Counted from the first letter of the stretch, positions 1-5,255 are shown. The stretch is 6,228 nt of DNA from Sedimenticola sp. (GCA_030590525.1 JAUUYI010000137.1:1-6228), one strand, 5' to 3'. Notes: generated from the sequence alone by a model not told the origin. Program-made: numbers and translations.

Positions 1-168
1 GATATGATCACCATCGATCTGCGTCGGCAGCGTCAGGCTCATATCGGTGACCGGGTGACACTCTGGGGGCGGGGGTTACCCGCCGATGAGATCGCCCGGG
101 CCGCCGGCACCATCGCCTACGAACTCTTCTGTGGCGTCACCGCCCGGGTCGATTTTCAGGAGATCTGA
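1..168 (+). CDS. alr: Alanine racemase, C-terminal fragment (5' end outside window)
   Basis: The open frame from base 1 gives 55 residues and ends at TGA 166-168. Alanine racemase is a PLP-dependent cytoplasmic enzyme that interconverts L- and D-alanine for peptidoglycan. The fragment fits the end of its C-terminal beta domain: DMITIDLR, then GDRVTLWG, and finally GTIAYELFCGVTARV, matching the family pattern of a Gly-Asp-x-Val turn, LWG, and an AYEL...(T/S)RV ending. The PLP lysine and catalytic tyrosine lie upstream of the window and cannot be checked. In many gammaproteobacteria alr sits directly before radA (dnaB-alr-radA), as here, which supports the call. The usual short gap to radA has become 432 bp because a repeat element lies between them. 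Confidence 0.92.
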   Translation, partial: DMITIDLRRQRQAHIGDRVTLWGRGLPADEIARAAGTIAYELFCGVTARVDFQEI

Positions 169-199
169 AACTTCGCACATCGAAGGGCCTGAAAATGAG

Positions 200-211
200 T
201 TCACATGTGAA
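200..211. other. Perfect 12-bp palindrome downstream of alr
   Basis: TTCACATGTGAA is a perfect 12-bp palindrome 31 bp after the alr stop. A 5-bp hairpin (CTTCG-CACAT-CGAAG, 171-185) lies just before it. Neither is followed by a convincing T-tract, so I do not call a terminator. It could be a dimeric regulator site or chance; no regulator is identifiable from the sequence. Confidence 0.35.
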
Positions 212-344
212 ATAAAAATAGAAAAATCAAAATCTTAAAAATGTTATCGCGCAAAGACGCAAAGACGCACCAGGAAAAACAAAACCTTTCCTGATTACCT
301 ACGTGTCTAAGCTATGCTCCAAGGCAAGGGGTAGCCTGGACGCC

Positions 345-373
345 GTAGGGGGGATAAGCGTAGCGCATCCACC
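345..373. repeat. REP-like imperfect palindrome inside the 222-552 element
   Basis: The stretch contains GGATAAGCG-TA-GCGCATCC, an imperfect palindrome, preceded by GTAGGGG and followed by ACC. From memory it resembles a dispersed intergenic element common in proteobacterial genomes (GTAGGGTGGATAAGCG followed by GCGCATCCACC). A genome-wide search is needed to confirm family membership. Confidence 0.55.
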
Positions 374-390
374 ATTCTGGGCGTTGCGGC

Positions 391-407
391 ATGTGGTCAG
401 ACCACAT
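391..407. other. 17-bp perfect palindrome
   Basis: ATGTGGTC-A-GACCACAT is a perfect inverted repeat with one central base. It lies inside the repeat-bounded element, not next to a start codon, so it is more likely part of the element's folded structure than an operator. Confidence 0.4.
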
Positions 408-600
408 CGAAACAGCAATGCGTTCATGATAGCTGCCAATGCAAGGAGCAAAGAGCAGAATCAGACAGCAATCATTCTTGTTTCCTGGTTTTCCTCTGCG
501 CCTTTGCGTCTTTGCGCGAGAATGTTTTTGACTTTAAAGGTTTTGATTTTCGTCTTTAAAGTAAGTTAAGAGCGATTCAGGGGTTTGGTAGAGAGGATTA

Positions 601-1977
601 ATGGCGGCTTCGAGAAAAGCGGGGAAGGTGGTCTACACCTGCAGCAGTTGCGGCGGGCAGTTTCCCAAGTGGGTGGGGCAGTGCCCGGAGTGCAAGGCAT
701 GGAATACCCTGGAGGAGGGGATTCAGGTGAAGACTACGGCGCCCAACCCCCGTTTTTCCGGCTATGCCGGGGAGGCCAACCGTAATTGTGTCCGCACCCT
801 GGCAGAGGTGGGTGCAGAGGTGCAGAGTGGTACCCCTACCGGCATGGGGGAACTGGACCGGGTGCTGGGTGGCGGGCTGGTGGCGGGCTCCGTGGTGCTG
901 ATCGGTGGTGATCCCGGTATCGGTAAGTCCACCTTACTGATACAGACCATGGCCCGGCTTTCTGACTCGCTCCCGACCCTCTATATCAGCGGCGAAGAGT
1001 CGCCGGCACAGATCAGCCTGCGGGCCCGGCGGCTCGATCTCTCCTGCGACCGTTTGCGGCTGCTGGCGGAGACCGGCGTGGAGCGGATCCTGGCGCTGGC
1101 CCGCGAAGAGTCCCCTGCGGTGATGGTGGTGGACTCGATTCAGACCATCTATACCGAACAGCTGCAGTCGGCACCGGGATCGGTGGCGCAGGTGCGGGAA
1201 TCTGCAGCCCAGCTGGTGCGTTTTGCCAAGCAACGGGGCACCGCTATCTTTCTGGTGGGGCACGTTACCAAAGAGGGGGCCCTGGCCGGCCCCCGGGTGC
1301 TGGAGCACATGGTGGATACGGTGCTCTATTTCGAAGGGGAGGCAGGCAGCCAGTTCCGTCTGATCCGCACCATCAAGAACCGTTTCGGGGCGGTGAATGA
1401 GCTGGGGGTGTTCGCCATGACCGACAAGGGGCTGAAGGAGGTGAGCAACCCTTCCGCCATCTTTCTCTCTCGCCACGACGAAGATGTCTCTGGCAGCGCC
1501 ATTCTGGTGACCCGGGAGGGGAGCCGGCCGCTGCTGGTAGAGGTGCAGGCGCTGGTGGACGAGAGTCCTCTGGCCAATCCGCGGCGGGTGGCGCTGGGGC
1601 TGGATCAGAACCGCCTCGCCATGCTGCTGGCCGTGCTGCACCGGCACTGTGGTGTCGCCATGTACGATCAAGACGTCTATGTCAACGTGGTGGGCGGGGT
1701 GCGCATCACCGAAACCGCAGCCGATCTGCCGGTGCTGCTGGCAGTGCTCTCCAGCTTTCGTGACCGGCCGGTGCCGAAGCGGCTGGCCGCCTTTGGAGAG
1801 GTCGGGCTGGCGGGAGAGATCCGGCCGGTACCCAGTGGACAGGAACGGTTGAGGGAGGCGGCCAAGCATGGCTTCGAACGCGCTATCGTGCCCCGGGCCA
1901 ATGCGCCAAAGCGGCCGATCAAGGGGCTGGATGTGATCGTGATTGATCGTCTTTCCGAGGTATTGGATATATTTTGA
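601..1977 (+). CDS. radA: DNA repair/recombination protein RadA (Sms)
   Basis: RadA is a RecA-like ATPase of the bacterial cytoplasm that processes recombination intermediates and drives DnaB-like branch migration. This 458-residue protein has the full family layout. An N-terminal zinc finger uses C14, C17, C28 and C31. The ATPase core has Walker A GGDPGIGKST at 102-111 and a Walker B-like VMVVD at 174-178. The RadA signature KNRFG is at 259-263. A C-terminal Lon-protease-like domain spans about 275-458, with GEVGLAGEIRPV at 399-410. Length is normal. The ATG at 601 is the first possible start, because an in-frame TAG lies at 589-591; a purine-rich GAGAGGA sits at 591-597, close to the start. 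The stop abuts the heptamer array directly, and no simple terminator follows the gene. Confidence 0.97.
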   Translation: MAASRKAGKVVYTCSSCGGQFPKWVGQCPECKAWNTLEEGIQVKTTAPNPRFSGYAGEANRNCVRTLAEVGAEVQSGTPTGMGELDRVLGGGLVAGSVVLIGGDPGIGKSTLLIQTMARLSDSLPTLYISGEESPAQISLRARRLDLSCDRLRLLAETGVERILALAREESPAVMVVDSIQTIYTEQLQSAPGSVAQVRESAAQLVRFAKQRGTAIFLVGHVTKEGALAGPRVLEHMVDTVLYFEGEAGSQFRLIRTIKNRFGAVNELGVFAMTDKGLKEVSNPSAIFLSRHDEDVSGSAILVTREGSRPLLVEVQALVDESPLANPRRVALGLDQNRLAMLLAVLHRHCGVAMYDQDVYVNVVGGVRITETAADLPVLLAVLSSFRDRPVPKRLAAFGEVGLAGEIRPVPSGQERLREAAKHGFERAIVPRANAPKRPIKGLDVIVIDRLSEVLDIF

Positions 1978-2131
1978 GGACCAGGGACCAGGGGCCAGGG
2001 GCCAAGGGCCAGGGGCCAAGGACCAAGGACCAAGGACCAAGGACCAAGGACCAAGGACCAAGGACCAGGGACCAAGGACCAAGGACCAAGGACCAAGGAC
2101 CAAGGACCAAGGACCAAGGACCAAGGACCGA
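1978..2131 (+). repeat. Heptanucleotide tandem array, 22 units of GGACCAA
   Basis: The array starts on the base after the radA stop and runs exactly 154 bp, or 22 units with no indels. Units 1-6 are degenerate (GGACCAG, GGACCAG, GGGCCAG, GGGCCAA, GGGCCAG, GGGCCAA). Units 7-12 are perfect GGACCAA, unit 13 is GGACCAG, units 14-21 are perfect, and unit 22 is GGACCGA. This gradient suggests expansion of the middle and right part by slippage or unequal crossing-over. Three units make 21 nt, so all frames stay open on both strands, which creates long false ORFs. The array is complementary to the TTGGTCC units at 2244-2271. Confidence 0.97.
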
Positions 2132-2133
2132 GA

Positions 2134-2154
2134 AGAGAGGAGAGAGGAGAGAGG
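2134..2154 (+). repeat. Second heptamer type, three units of AGAGAGG
   Basis: Two bases after the GGACCAA array come three exact copies of AGAGAGG. The period is again 7 but the sequence differs. The stretch is all purine on the plus strand. It resembles the AGAGGAC units at the pth 3' end more than the GGACCAA units. Confidence 0.8.
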
Positions 2155-2202
2155 GTCAAGACGGTGAAAATAGCGATGTTTTGTTCATTTGAGTCTTTTC
2201 CT

Positions 2203-2243
2203 GCCGCGGTCCCAGGCCCTGGCTCCTCGGCTCTGTTTTTTTT
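2203..2243 (+). terminator. Weak terminator-like hairpin ending in eight T
   Basis: GCCG (2203-2206) can pair with CGGC (2228-2231) around an inner CCAG-GCC-CTGG hairpin (2212-2222). A T8 run follows at 2236-2243. The stems are short and the T-tract starts four bases after the outer stem, so this is only a candidate for ending radA transcription. The large hairpin possible between the two heptamer arrays could also act on elongation. Confidence 0.25.
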
Positions 2244-2274
2244 CCTTGGTCCTTGGTCCTTGGTCCTTGGTCCT
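2244..2274 (-). repeat. Inverted copy of the heptamer array, four units (CCTTGGT on plus strand)
   Basis: Four exact CCTTGGT units (2244-2271) plus a partial CCT are the reverse complement of the ACCAAGG phase of the 1978-2131 array. The spacer between the arrays is 112 bp counted from 2132. The array ends six bases before the pth ATG and occupies the position where its ribosome binding site would be. Confidence 0.95.
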
Positions 2275-2279
2275 GCCTT

Positions 2280-2876
2280 ATGAGGCTTATCGTTGGCCTG
2301 GGAAACCCTGGCCCCCAGTATGAAGGGACCCGGCATAACGCGGGTTTCTGGTTCGTCGATCTGCTGGCGCGGCGGCATGACGGGGTGTTCAGGAGTGAGC
2401 CCCGTTTTCATGCTCAGACCTGCCGTATCCGCGTTGGTGGGCAGGCGTGCTGGTTGCTCAAGCCCATCACCTTCATGAATCGCAGTGGTCAGTCTGTATC
2501 CAGCCTGGCGCGCTATTTCCGTATCCCCCCTGAAGAGATCCTGGTGGCCCACGATGAGCTGGACCTGCCGGCGGGCACTGTGCGCCTGAAGAAGGGTGGC
2601 GGCCCTGCCGGCCACAATGGTCTGCGAGACATCATCAGCGCCCTTGGAAGCCGGGAGTTCTGGCGTCTGCGTATTGGTATCGACCGTCCTGCCGACAGCC
2701 GGCAGGTGGTGGACTATGTGCTGGGGCGCCCCTCCAGGGCAGATGACGAAGCGATCGACGATGCCATCGACCAGGGGGAGGGTGTGGTGCCGGAGATTCT
2801 GGCGGGCGAGTTTCAGCGGGCCATGAACCGGCTGCATGTCAGAGGACAGAGGACAGAAGACAGGGGGCAGGGGTAG
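2280..2876 (+). CDS. pth: Peptidyl-tRNA hydrolase
   Basis: Pth cleaves the ester bond of peptidyl-tRNAs dropped by the ribosome, recycling tRNA in the cytoplasm; it is usually essential. From ATG 2280 the protein is 198 residues. It begins MRLIVGLGNPG and carries the catalytic and substrate-binding set N9, H19, N67, D92 and N113, equivalent to E. coli N10, H20, N68, D93 and N114. ATG 2280 is preferred over the in-frame TTG 2253, because the extra nine codons are heptamer repeat and the family starts at this Met. Two oddities stand out. No Shine-Dalgarno precedes the start, because the heptamer array occupies that position. The last 11 residues (188-198, RGQRTEDRGQG) are encoded by another heptamer array. 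The rplY and ychF genes that often flank pth are absent. Confidence 0.96.
   Translation: MRLIVGLGNPGPQYEGTRHNAGFWFVDLLARRHDGVFRSEPRFHAQTCRIRVGGQACWLLKPITFMNRSGQSVSSLARYFRIPPEEILVAHDELDLPAGTVRLKKGGGPAGHNGLRDIISALGSREFWRLRIGIDRPADSRQVVDYVLGRPSRADDEAIDDAIDQGEGVVPEILAGEFQRAMNRLHVRGQRTEDRGQG
2841..2875 (+). repeat. Heptamer array (AGAGGAC family) forming the 3' end of pth
   Basis: The units are AGAGGAC, AGAGGAC, AGAAGAC, AGGGGGC and AGGGGTA, decaying left to right. They encode the last 11 residues of Pth, and the pth stop (2874-2876) lies in the final unit. Related units recur in inverted orientation at 2986-3013. Confidence 0.85.
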
Positions 2877-2916
2877 TCGTAGGTTGGAGTGAGGGACAAA
2901 TCCCAACATGGTTGGG
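2877..2916. repeat. REP-like dispersed palindrome after pth
   Basis: GTAGGTTGGAG followed by CCCAAC-ATG-GTTGGG (2902-2916, a perfect 6-bp stem with a 3-base loop) resembles, from memory, the GTAGGTTGG...CCCAACA type of dispersed intergenic element in proteobacteria. It lies in the spacer between the two inverted heptamer arrays. Family identity is unverified. Confidence 0.5.
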
Positions 2917-2941
2917 TTGGCGACGTGGGCCATTTCCTGGC

Positions 2942-2960
2942 TCCCACGCTCTGCGTGGGA
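2942..2960. repeat. Palindrome TCCCACGC-TCT-GCGTGGGA
   Basis: This is a perfect 8-bp inverted repeat with a 3-base loop. It resembles a dispersed element often seen in environmental gammaproteobacterial genomes (TTCCCACGCTCTGCGTGGGAA type). It lies in the same spacer, so at least two kinds of short repeat sit between the heptamer arms. Confidence 0.6.
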
Positions 2961-2985
2961 ACCAGTAAAACCTGGAGCGATCCCA

Positions 2986-3013
2986 TTCTGTCTTCTGTCT
3001 TCTAACTTCTTCC
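2986..3013 (-). repeat. Inverted heptamer array (TTCTGTC on plus strand)
   Basis: The units TTCTGTC, TTCTGTC, TTCTAAC and TTCTTCC read in reverse complement as GACAGAA units, matching the AGAGGAC/AGAAGAC array at 2841-2875. The spacer between the two arrays is about 110 bp, almost the same as the 112 bp in the radA-pth pair. Confidence 0.82.
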
Positions 3014-3021
3014 CTCCGCAC

Positions 3022-3057
3022 AAAAAAACCCCTGGCAGCCAACGGCCACCGGGGTTT
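3022..3057 (-). terminator. Rho-independent terminator for minus-strand genes
   Basis: Read on the minus strand, AAACCCC, then GGTGGCC...GGCTGCCA, then GGGGTTT forms a GC-rich hairpin followed at once by TTTTTTTG. The outer stem is AAACCCC (3026-3032) with GGGGTTT (3051-3057), and TGGC (3033-3036) with GCCA (3045-3048) pair inside. It lies 29 bp beyond the stop of the outer-membrane protein remnant and would end transcription of the fadL-like gene as well. Confidence 0.88.
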
Positions 3058-3085
3058 CTCTGTCCACCTGCTGTAGAACGCGGGG

Positions 3086-3163
3086 TTACAGCTTCCAGCC
3101 GAAGGCGATGCCGAACTCGTCCTGATACATCTTGTTGCTCGCCTCGCCACCGCCGAGCCAGTC
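3086..3163 (-). pseudogene. 3' remnant of a second FadL-like outer-membrane protein gene
   Basis: A minus-strand frame ending at TAA (3086-3088) encodes WLGGGEASN followed by KMYQDEFGIAFGWKL. The last 15 residues align without gaps to the last 15 of the intact neighbour (RMHQNDLQIGYSHQF). M, Q and I are identical, and the rest are mostly similar residues in an amphipathic outer-membrane strand pattern. No start codon with a ribosome site and no upstream barrel lie between this and the intact gene's stop, so it looks like the surviving tail of a deleted tandem paralog. It is in frame with that stop, so a readthrough extension is a less likely alternative. A terminator follows it directly, as expected for the end of a former operon. 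Confidence 0.65.
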
Positions 3164-3217
3164 TGGGCGTGCCTCCCTCGTCCGGGGTGGTTTCAGCATG
3201 CCACCTTTAGGGCCCGC

Positions 3218-4513
3218 TTAAAATTGATGCGAGTAGCCGATCTGGAGATCGTTCTGGTGCATTCGAACGTGACCGGTCTGGGGGCCGGTGAGGGTGCTGG
3301 TCCCCTGTATGGTGTTCTTGAACGCATGGGTGTAGGCGACGTTGAGCGCGCTCTGATCGTTAAAGCGATAGGTGAGGCCGGCTGACAGGTGATTCTGGAT
3401 GGTGGCCGGTGCCAGGATGTTGAACAGGGTGTTATCGTTATCCCAGGGTTCGTCACCGTGGCTGTAGCCGGTGCGTACCGTCAATTTACTGTTGTATTGA
3501 TACTGCAGCGCAACGCTGAATACGTCCACGTCGTCCCAGCCAAAGCCCATTCCATCGTCGCTGCCCAGCAGGTGTTTACCTGACTGCAGGTCAGCCATCG
3601 ATACATTGTTATCGTTGTTCAATGCGTCGATGTCGCCGTAGTAAATGCGTTTGTAATCCCCCAACAAGGTCAGTTGCGGGGTTAGCTTGACCGACACCCC
3701 TACATTCAGGATGGGGGGAATATCGAACTCGCCACCGTCGGCAAACAGGCCCTCGTAGTCATCGAAATCGCTCATCCATAGCTTGGACTGATAGGAAACG
3801 CCCACATCCAGACGCTTGTGCAGGGAACCGAGCCAGCCGGCCCGCACCCCGCCACCGTATGAATATTCGTAGCCATTGTTGGTGAGGTTGCCGGGAGATG
3901 CGGAGAACATCTTGAAGGGCTGCAGTCCCCTCGCCTTGATTCTTTGTGCCGCCACCATGGGGGTGATACCAATGGCGTGATTTGGTGTCAGCTGCCGCGA
4001 ATAGGTGAATCCCAGCAACAGCTGAGCAAAATCGATACCCGTGGGCTCGCTCGCTTCGAATGGGGTCCCCGGCCTGCCAAAGTTCTTGAAGGTTGCGGTG
4101 TCATATTCGGTGTTCATGCCGCCGTTGCCGATCAGCGCGATGCCGAGCGAGCTTTTTTCGTCCAACGCATGGCTGTAACCGAAACCGGGAATAAAAAAGA
4201 TGTCGTTGTCACTGCTTTCGGTGCCTTTCGGGATTGGTTCACTGCCGGGAGGGGCGCCCGGGATTTTGTTTGCCTTGTACTCGCGGTTTGGCATAAAGAA
4301 GTCCATTTCGGCGTCGAGGCGCGTACCTAACCTTACCAGTCCGGCCGGATTGTTGAACACCGACAGTGTATCCTGGGGCAGTGCCGAGCCCGCGCCGGCC
4401 ATAGCTTTGGATGTCGTGCCGATTCCATGGGGCATGTAACCATTGGTGGCCCAGGCGGTGGGCGCAATCAGGGATGCCACGGCGATAGCCGCCAGTTTTT
4501 TTCTGAAGTTCAT
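3218..4513 (-). CDS. FadL/OmpP1-family outer-membrane transporter
   Basis: This 431-residue protein should be an outer-membrane beta-barrel for uptake of long-chain fatty acids or other hydrophobic compounds; the true substrate cannot be read from sequence. A Sec signal peptide (basic MNFRKK, hydrophobic core, AWA) is probably cleaved after A22. The mature N-terminus begins TNGYMPHGIGTTSKAMAGAG, the family's conserved N-terminal motif, followed by ALPQD (44-48) and NNPAG (54-58). The rest alternates short amphipathic strands with D/N-rich loops and ends in F431, the aromatic residue typical for barrel assembly. Start ATG 4513 is supported by GGGAGGAG about 11 bases upstream. The gene is convergent with pth and shares the 3022-3057 terminator with the remnant behind it. 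Length is close to typical FadL. Confidence 0.93.
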   Translation of the reverse strand: MNFRKKLAAIAVASLIAPTAWATNGYMPHGIGTTSKAMAGAGSALPQDTLSVFNNPAGLVRLGTRLDAEMDFFMPNREYKANKIPGAPPGSEPIPKGTESSDNDIFFIPGFGYSHALDEKSSLGIALIGNGGMNTEYDTATFKNFGRPGTPFEASEPTGIDFAQLLLGFTYSRQLTPNHAIGITPMVAAQRIKARGLQPFKMFSASPGNLTNNGYEYSYGGGVRAGWLGSLHKRLDVGVSYQSKLWMSDFDDYEGLFADGGEFDIPPILNVGVSVKLTPQLTLLGDYKRIYYGDIDALNNDNNVSMADLQSGKHLLGSDDGMGFGWDDVDVFSVALQYQYNSKLTVRTGYSHGDEPWDNDNTLFNILAPATIQNHLSAGLTYRFNDQSALNVAYTHAFKNTIQGTSTLTGPQTGHVRMHQNDLQIGYSHQF

Positions 4514-4972
4514 CTGTTGTAACTCTCCTCCCGGCAGTATCGCTGGGCGATCTGACGGTAAATTGCTATCTGTTGTTTTGAAGCTTTCATTTTATATATC
4601 GACAACGGAATCCTTCACTGCGGCCGTTTCCTGGCCAAACGTCTTTGAAAGTGATCACGTGCGGGCTTCAGGCCCTTCTGTAGCAAAATATTCCGGACTG
4701 TGCCTGACTTTTGGTTACCGGATTTGTTGCTTTCTTATCTTATTGTTGTTTTGTAACAAAAATCAGCACGCTCATAGTGAGTCAGTCAACCCCCGGTGTC
4801 AAGGGTATATCGGCCGCAGGTGCTTAATTTTATGTAGTATTCGTCTATCCACGAGGGAATATCAGTATGTGGTTTATTTCTACTATCCACTGCTTTTTGT
4901 CTCTTTTTCGAGTCGCTCTCGGGCTGATTCATTGAGATGGCGCATCTTTTTCGCATCCAGGTTGGAAAGTGG
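4514..4972. other. AT-rich intergenic region upstream of the fadL-like gene
   Basis: No credible gene is present. Visible landmarks are the Shine-Dalgarno of the fadL-like gene near 4525-4535 (minus strand), the perfect palindrome GTGATCAC at 4651-4658, a small GGGC-TTCAG-GCCC hairpin at 4663-4675, and the candidate minus-strand promoter at 4774-4802. If that promoter is used, the fadL-like mRNA has a 5' leader of roughly 250 nt. I do not recognise a riboswitch in it. Confidence 0.5.
4774..4802 (-). promoter_or_regulatory. Candidate sigma-70 promoter for the fadL-like gene
   Basis: On the minus strand a perfect TTGACA (-35, 4797-4802) is followed after 17 bp by CACTAT (4774-4779), a 3 of 6 match to TATAAT. 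Spacing is ideal but the -10 box is weak. Another AT-rich possibility (TATAAA near 4593-4600) has no good -35 box. Confidence 0.4.
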
Positions 4973-5001
4973 TTGACAGCCACCGGGTGCTACAGCAGAA
5001 T
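4973..5001 (+). promoter_or_regulatory. Sigma-70 promoter of the tRNA-tuf operon
   Basis: A perfect TTGACA (4973-4978), a 17-bp spacer and CAGAAT (4996-5001, 4 of 6 to TATAAT) are followed by a GC-rich stretch (ACCGGGCTC). A GC-rich discriminator is typical of stable-RNA promoters under stringent control by ppGpp/DksA. Transcription would start about six bases before tRNA-Tyr. Confidence 0.75.
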
Positions 5002-5013
5002 ACCGGGCTCTGC

Positions 5014-5098
5014 GGAGGGGTTCCCGAGTGGCCAAAGGGATCAGACTGTAAATCTGACGGCTCAGCCTTCGGAGGTTCGAATCCTCCCCCCTCCACCA
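5014..5098 (+). tRNA. tRNA-Tyr (GTA)
   Basis: The acceptor GGAGGGG (5014-5020) pairs with CCCCTCC (5088-5094), followed by A and an encoded CCA. The anticodon stem TCAGA/TCTGA encloses loop CTGTAAA with anticodon GTA at 5048-5050. A 13-nt variable region marks a class II tRNA. The T arm is GGAGG-TTCGAAT-CCTCC. It is first in the cluster, as in many tufB operons. Confidence 0.97.
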
Positions 5099-5144
5099 TA
5101 ATGCGTGCTTTGGTCATGCTGTTGGTCGGGTGTTGTGGTGACCC

Positions 5145-5218
5145 GCGGGTGTGGTTCAACGGTAGAACCTCAGCCTTCCAAGCTGATGATGTGGGTTCGA
5201 TTCCCATCACCCGCTCCA
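5145..5218 (+). tRNA. tRNA-Gly (TCC)
   Basis: The acceptor GCGGGTG (5145-5151) pairs with CACCCGC (5208-5214), followed by T and an encoded CCA. The anticodon stem TCAGC/GCTGA encloses loop CTTCCAA with anticodon TCC at 5177-5179. It lies 46 bp after tRNA-Tyr and is presumably cut from the same transcript. Confidence 0.97.
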
Positions 5219-5255
5219 GGTGAGAAGTAAGGGGGTTGAGAGTTTCCGGACTGAG

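Larger units (their letters stand above)
222..552. repeat. Element of about 330 bp bounded by imperfect inverted repeats (8-bp unit GCAAAGAC)
   Basis: The left arm (about 222-285) contains CGCGCAAAGACGCAAAGACG. The right arm (about 477-552), read as reverse complement, contains CGCGCAAAGACGCAAAGGCG. The similarity continues outward through AAAATCAAAA on both sides and inward through a CCAGGAAA-like stretch. Both arms carry an 8-bp tandem period (GCAAAGAC). The interior of about 190 bp has no credible gene but contains a REP-like palindrome and a 17-bp palindrome. No transposase is present, so if mobile it would be non-autonomous (MITE-like). I see no clear target-site duplication. It fills most of the alr-radA gap, so any radA promoter must lie in or just after the right arm. 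Confidence 0.7.
2176..2283 (+). other. Possible 35-codon leader ORF overlapping the pth start (ATGA)
   Basis: ATG 2176 opens a 35-codon frame (starting MFCSFESFPAAV) that reads through a T8 tract and the inverted heptamer array and stops at TGA 2281-2283. This overlaps the pth ATG by four bases (ATGA), a classic arrangement for translational coupling. The upstream Shine-Dalgarno is weak (GGTGAAA region), and half of the peptide is encoded by low-complexity repeat. No family is recognisable, so it may well be chance. It is listed because pth itself lacks a Shine-Dalgarno sequence. Confidence 0.22.

Noticed and set aside
171..185. Terminator for alr (CTTCG-CACAT-CGAAG)
   Set aside because: The stem is only 5 bp and no T-tract follows it.
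528..560. radA promoter (TTGACT with TTTAAA)
   Set aside because: The spacing is about 21 bp and the bases at the proper distance (CGTCTT) are a poor -10 box.
303..569. 88-residue plus-strand frame between alr and radA
   Set aside because: It lies within the inverted-repeat element, has no ribosome binding site and consists of translated REP-like and arm sequence.
934..2124. 396-residue minus-strand frame with GPWSLVL repeats
   Set aside because: It is antisense to radA and its N-terminus is translated heptamer array. A 7-bp repeat stays open in every frame, which makes such frames meaningless.
1978..2274. CRISPR array
   Set aside because: Units are 7 bp and directly adjacent with no unique spacers, and no cas genes are present.
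1677..3023. 448-residue minus-strand frame across radA, the array and pth
   Set aside because: It is antisense to two confident genes and joined through the repeat array, with no recognisable domain.
4443..4976. 177-residue plus-strand frame upstream of the tRNAs
   Set aside because: It overlaps the start and signal peptide of the fadL-like gene in antisense, then runs through the promoter region; no family features are visible.
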